A stretch of DNA of 64,000 bases from UKL13-2 sp038236905. GTDB lineage: Bacteria; Pseudomonadota; Gammaproteobacteria; Burkholderiales; Usitatibacteraceae. The notes under the pieces are model-generated. The model did no database searches, was not told where the DNA came from, and saw nothing but the letters and a program-made list of their open reading frames with translations. Of this stretch, positions 63,093 through 64,000 are shown in pieces. How positions within the stretch are numbered: position 1 is the first letter of the stretch; each line of letters opens with the position of its first letter. Position numbers and translations under genes: made by a program. Location of the stretch: NCBI GenBank assembly GCA_038236905.1, contig JBBRZG010000003.1, forward strand, positions 3,740-67,739, written 5' to 3'.

Positions 63093-64000
63093 ATGGATTC
63101 CCCCGCCATCAATCCACTTCTGCAGCCTTGGAACACGCCGTACGGCCTGGCTCCGTTTGGCCAGTTTCAGGCAGAGGATTTCGTCCCTGCATTTGCGGTG
63201 GCCTTGCCGGCGCATCGTGCTGAGCTCGACACCATTTCACAACAAGCTGAGCCGCCCACATTCGAAAATACACTCGTTGCGTTTGATCGCAGTGGGCGAT
63301 TACTGAGCCGCATCGAGCTTGCGTTCAACAATTTAACCGCCTCCGAGACCTCGCCTGCATTACAGGACGTTGAGCGGCAGATGGCAGCGCCGTTGGCGGC
63401 GCACGGCAACGCGATTTATATGAATGCGGCGCTGTTTAAGCGCATCGATACGCTGTTTCAACGCCGCGACTCGATTGACTTAAATCCGGAACAGCTGCGC
63501 CTACTGGAGCGCGTCCACACCGATTTCGTTAGAGCCGGTGCCAAGCTCCAAGCTGCCGAACAACAGCGCTATGGCGAGCTGATCGAGCAGTTGGCGATAC
63601 TCACCACCCAATTCGCGCAGAATGTGTTGGCGGACGAAGCGAGTTTTCAGCTCGTATTGACGACCGAAGCGGAGCTCGCCGGGATGCCTGAATCATTGCG
63701 AGCCGCGGCCAAGCAAGCCGCCATTGCACGAAATTTACCAGACGCGTACGTCATTACCTTATCGCGCTCGCTGATCATGCCGTTTTTGACGACCTCAGAT
63801 CGACGTGATTTGCGCGAAATTGCCTATAAGGCTTGGAGCCGGCGCGGCGAAAATAATGGCCCGCACGACAATCGCGCGATTGCAGTCCAGATCATCAAGT
63901 TGCGACTTGAGCAAGCCAGGTTGCAGGGCTATCAGAGTTATGCCGATTACGCGGTCGCTGACAATATGGCCGGCACGCCGAAAGCGGTCGACGATCTACT
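63093..64000 (+). CDS. M3 family peptidyl-dipeptidase (Dcp/PrlC type), N-terminal part
   Basis: About 302 residues of a zinc metallopeptidase are visible before the right edge; the HExxH zinc motif lies beyond it. The N-terminal pattern, NPLLQPWNTPYGLAPFGQF then PPTFENTLVAFDRSGRLLSRI, and RLLERVHTDFVRAGAKLQ match Dcp-like enzymes that cleave dipeptides from peptide C-termini. IAYKAWSRRGENNGPHDNR is also typical. No signal peptide is present, so cytoplasmic. The ATG at 63093 is correct; the overlapping ATG at 63088 is in another frame. Confidence 0.9.
   Translation, partial: MDSPAINPLLQPWNTPYGLAPFGQFQAEDFVPAFAVALPAHRAELDTISQQAEPPTFENTLVAFDRSGRLLSRIELAFNNLTASETSPALQDVERQMAAPLAAHGNAIYMNAALFKRIDTLFQRRDSIDLNPEQLRLLERVHTDFVRAGAKLQAAEQQRYGELIEQLAILTTQFAQNVLADEASFQLVLTTEAELAGMPESLRAAAKQAAIARNLPDAYVITLSRSLIMPFLTTSDRRDLREIAYKAWSRRGENNGPHDNRAIAVQIIKLRLEQARLQGYQSYADYAVADNMAGTPKAVDDL

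Overview
The window looks like a chromosomal segment of a betaproteobacterium. Three things suggest this: the order tpiA-secG-tRNA-Leu(GAG)-nuoABCD(cupin)EF, a proteasome-like peptidase of the BPH type known from betaproteobacteria, and the overall set of aerobic, Gram-negative genes. Genus and order cannot be fixed from the sequence. Most of the window is dense, ordinary coding sequence. The least ordinary parts are about 6.1-10.5 kb and 23.9-24.9 kb.

Layout. 1-6.0 kb (minus): tpiA, secG, tRNA-Leu and the start of the complex I operon, with a cupin gene between nuoD and nuoE. 6.1-9.0 kb (plus): a three-gene operon for a Tat-exported flavin amine oxidase, a cytochrome c and an exported RidA, preceded by a near-perfect sigma-54 promoter. 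A GNAT gene and a decayed IS4-family transposase follow. 10.5-16 kb: a periplasmic FKBP isomerase, a CinA-like protein, YidB, an exported histidine phosphatase, YceI, Hsp15, BPH and a DMT-type membrane protein. 16.2-23.9 kb: a dipeptide/oligopeptide ABC transporter with two tandem binding proteins, the second with its own candidate sigma-54 promoter. 25-33.5 kb: an S46 dipeptidyl-peptidase, an HD protein, a DUF465 protein and an RND efflux pair. 33.5-38.1 kb: egtD divergent from a PhnD-family ABC transporter of the type often named putative selenate transporter. 38.2-49 kb: an aminotransferase, SixA, an LpxH-like phosphoesterase, a LivK-type binding protein, the large NAD-glutamate dehydrogenase, DsbB and a DUF3429 protein. 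49.1-53.6 kb: a two-subunit NAD-dependent formate dehydrogenase in which the NuoE-like and NuoF-like parts are fused. 53.9-64 kb: an S9 peptidase, glutaryl-CoA dehydrogenase, a thioesterase, an MFS transporter, a DUF1178 protein, a malonyl-CoA synthetase paired with a fused malonate-decarboxylase beta/gamma-like protein, and the start of an M3 peptidase.

Taken together, the genes suggest an aerobic heterotroph that lives largely on peptides, amino acids and amines. Exported and cytoplasmic peptidases (S46, S9, M3), a Dpp/Opp importer, LivK, an aminotransferase, the large glutamate dehydrogenase and glutaryl-CoA dehydrogenase form a route from peptides to central metabolism. Complex I, formate dehydrogenase and the periplasmic amine oxidase/cytochrome c pair feed electrons to respiration.

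The best candidates for something not well described are the sigma-54-driven periplasmic amine oxidation operon with its exported RidA, the MatB plus fused MdcD/E-like pair with no acyl-carrier subunit in view, and the egtD/putative selenate transporter pairing. All family calls were made by reading motifs; no database search was run.
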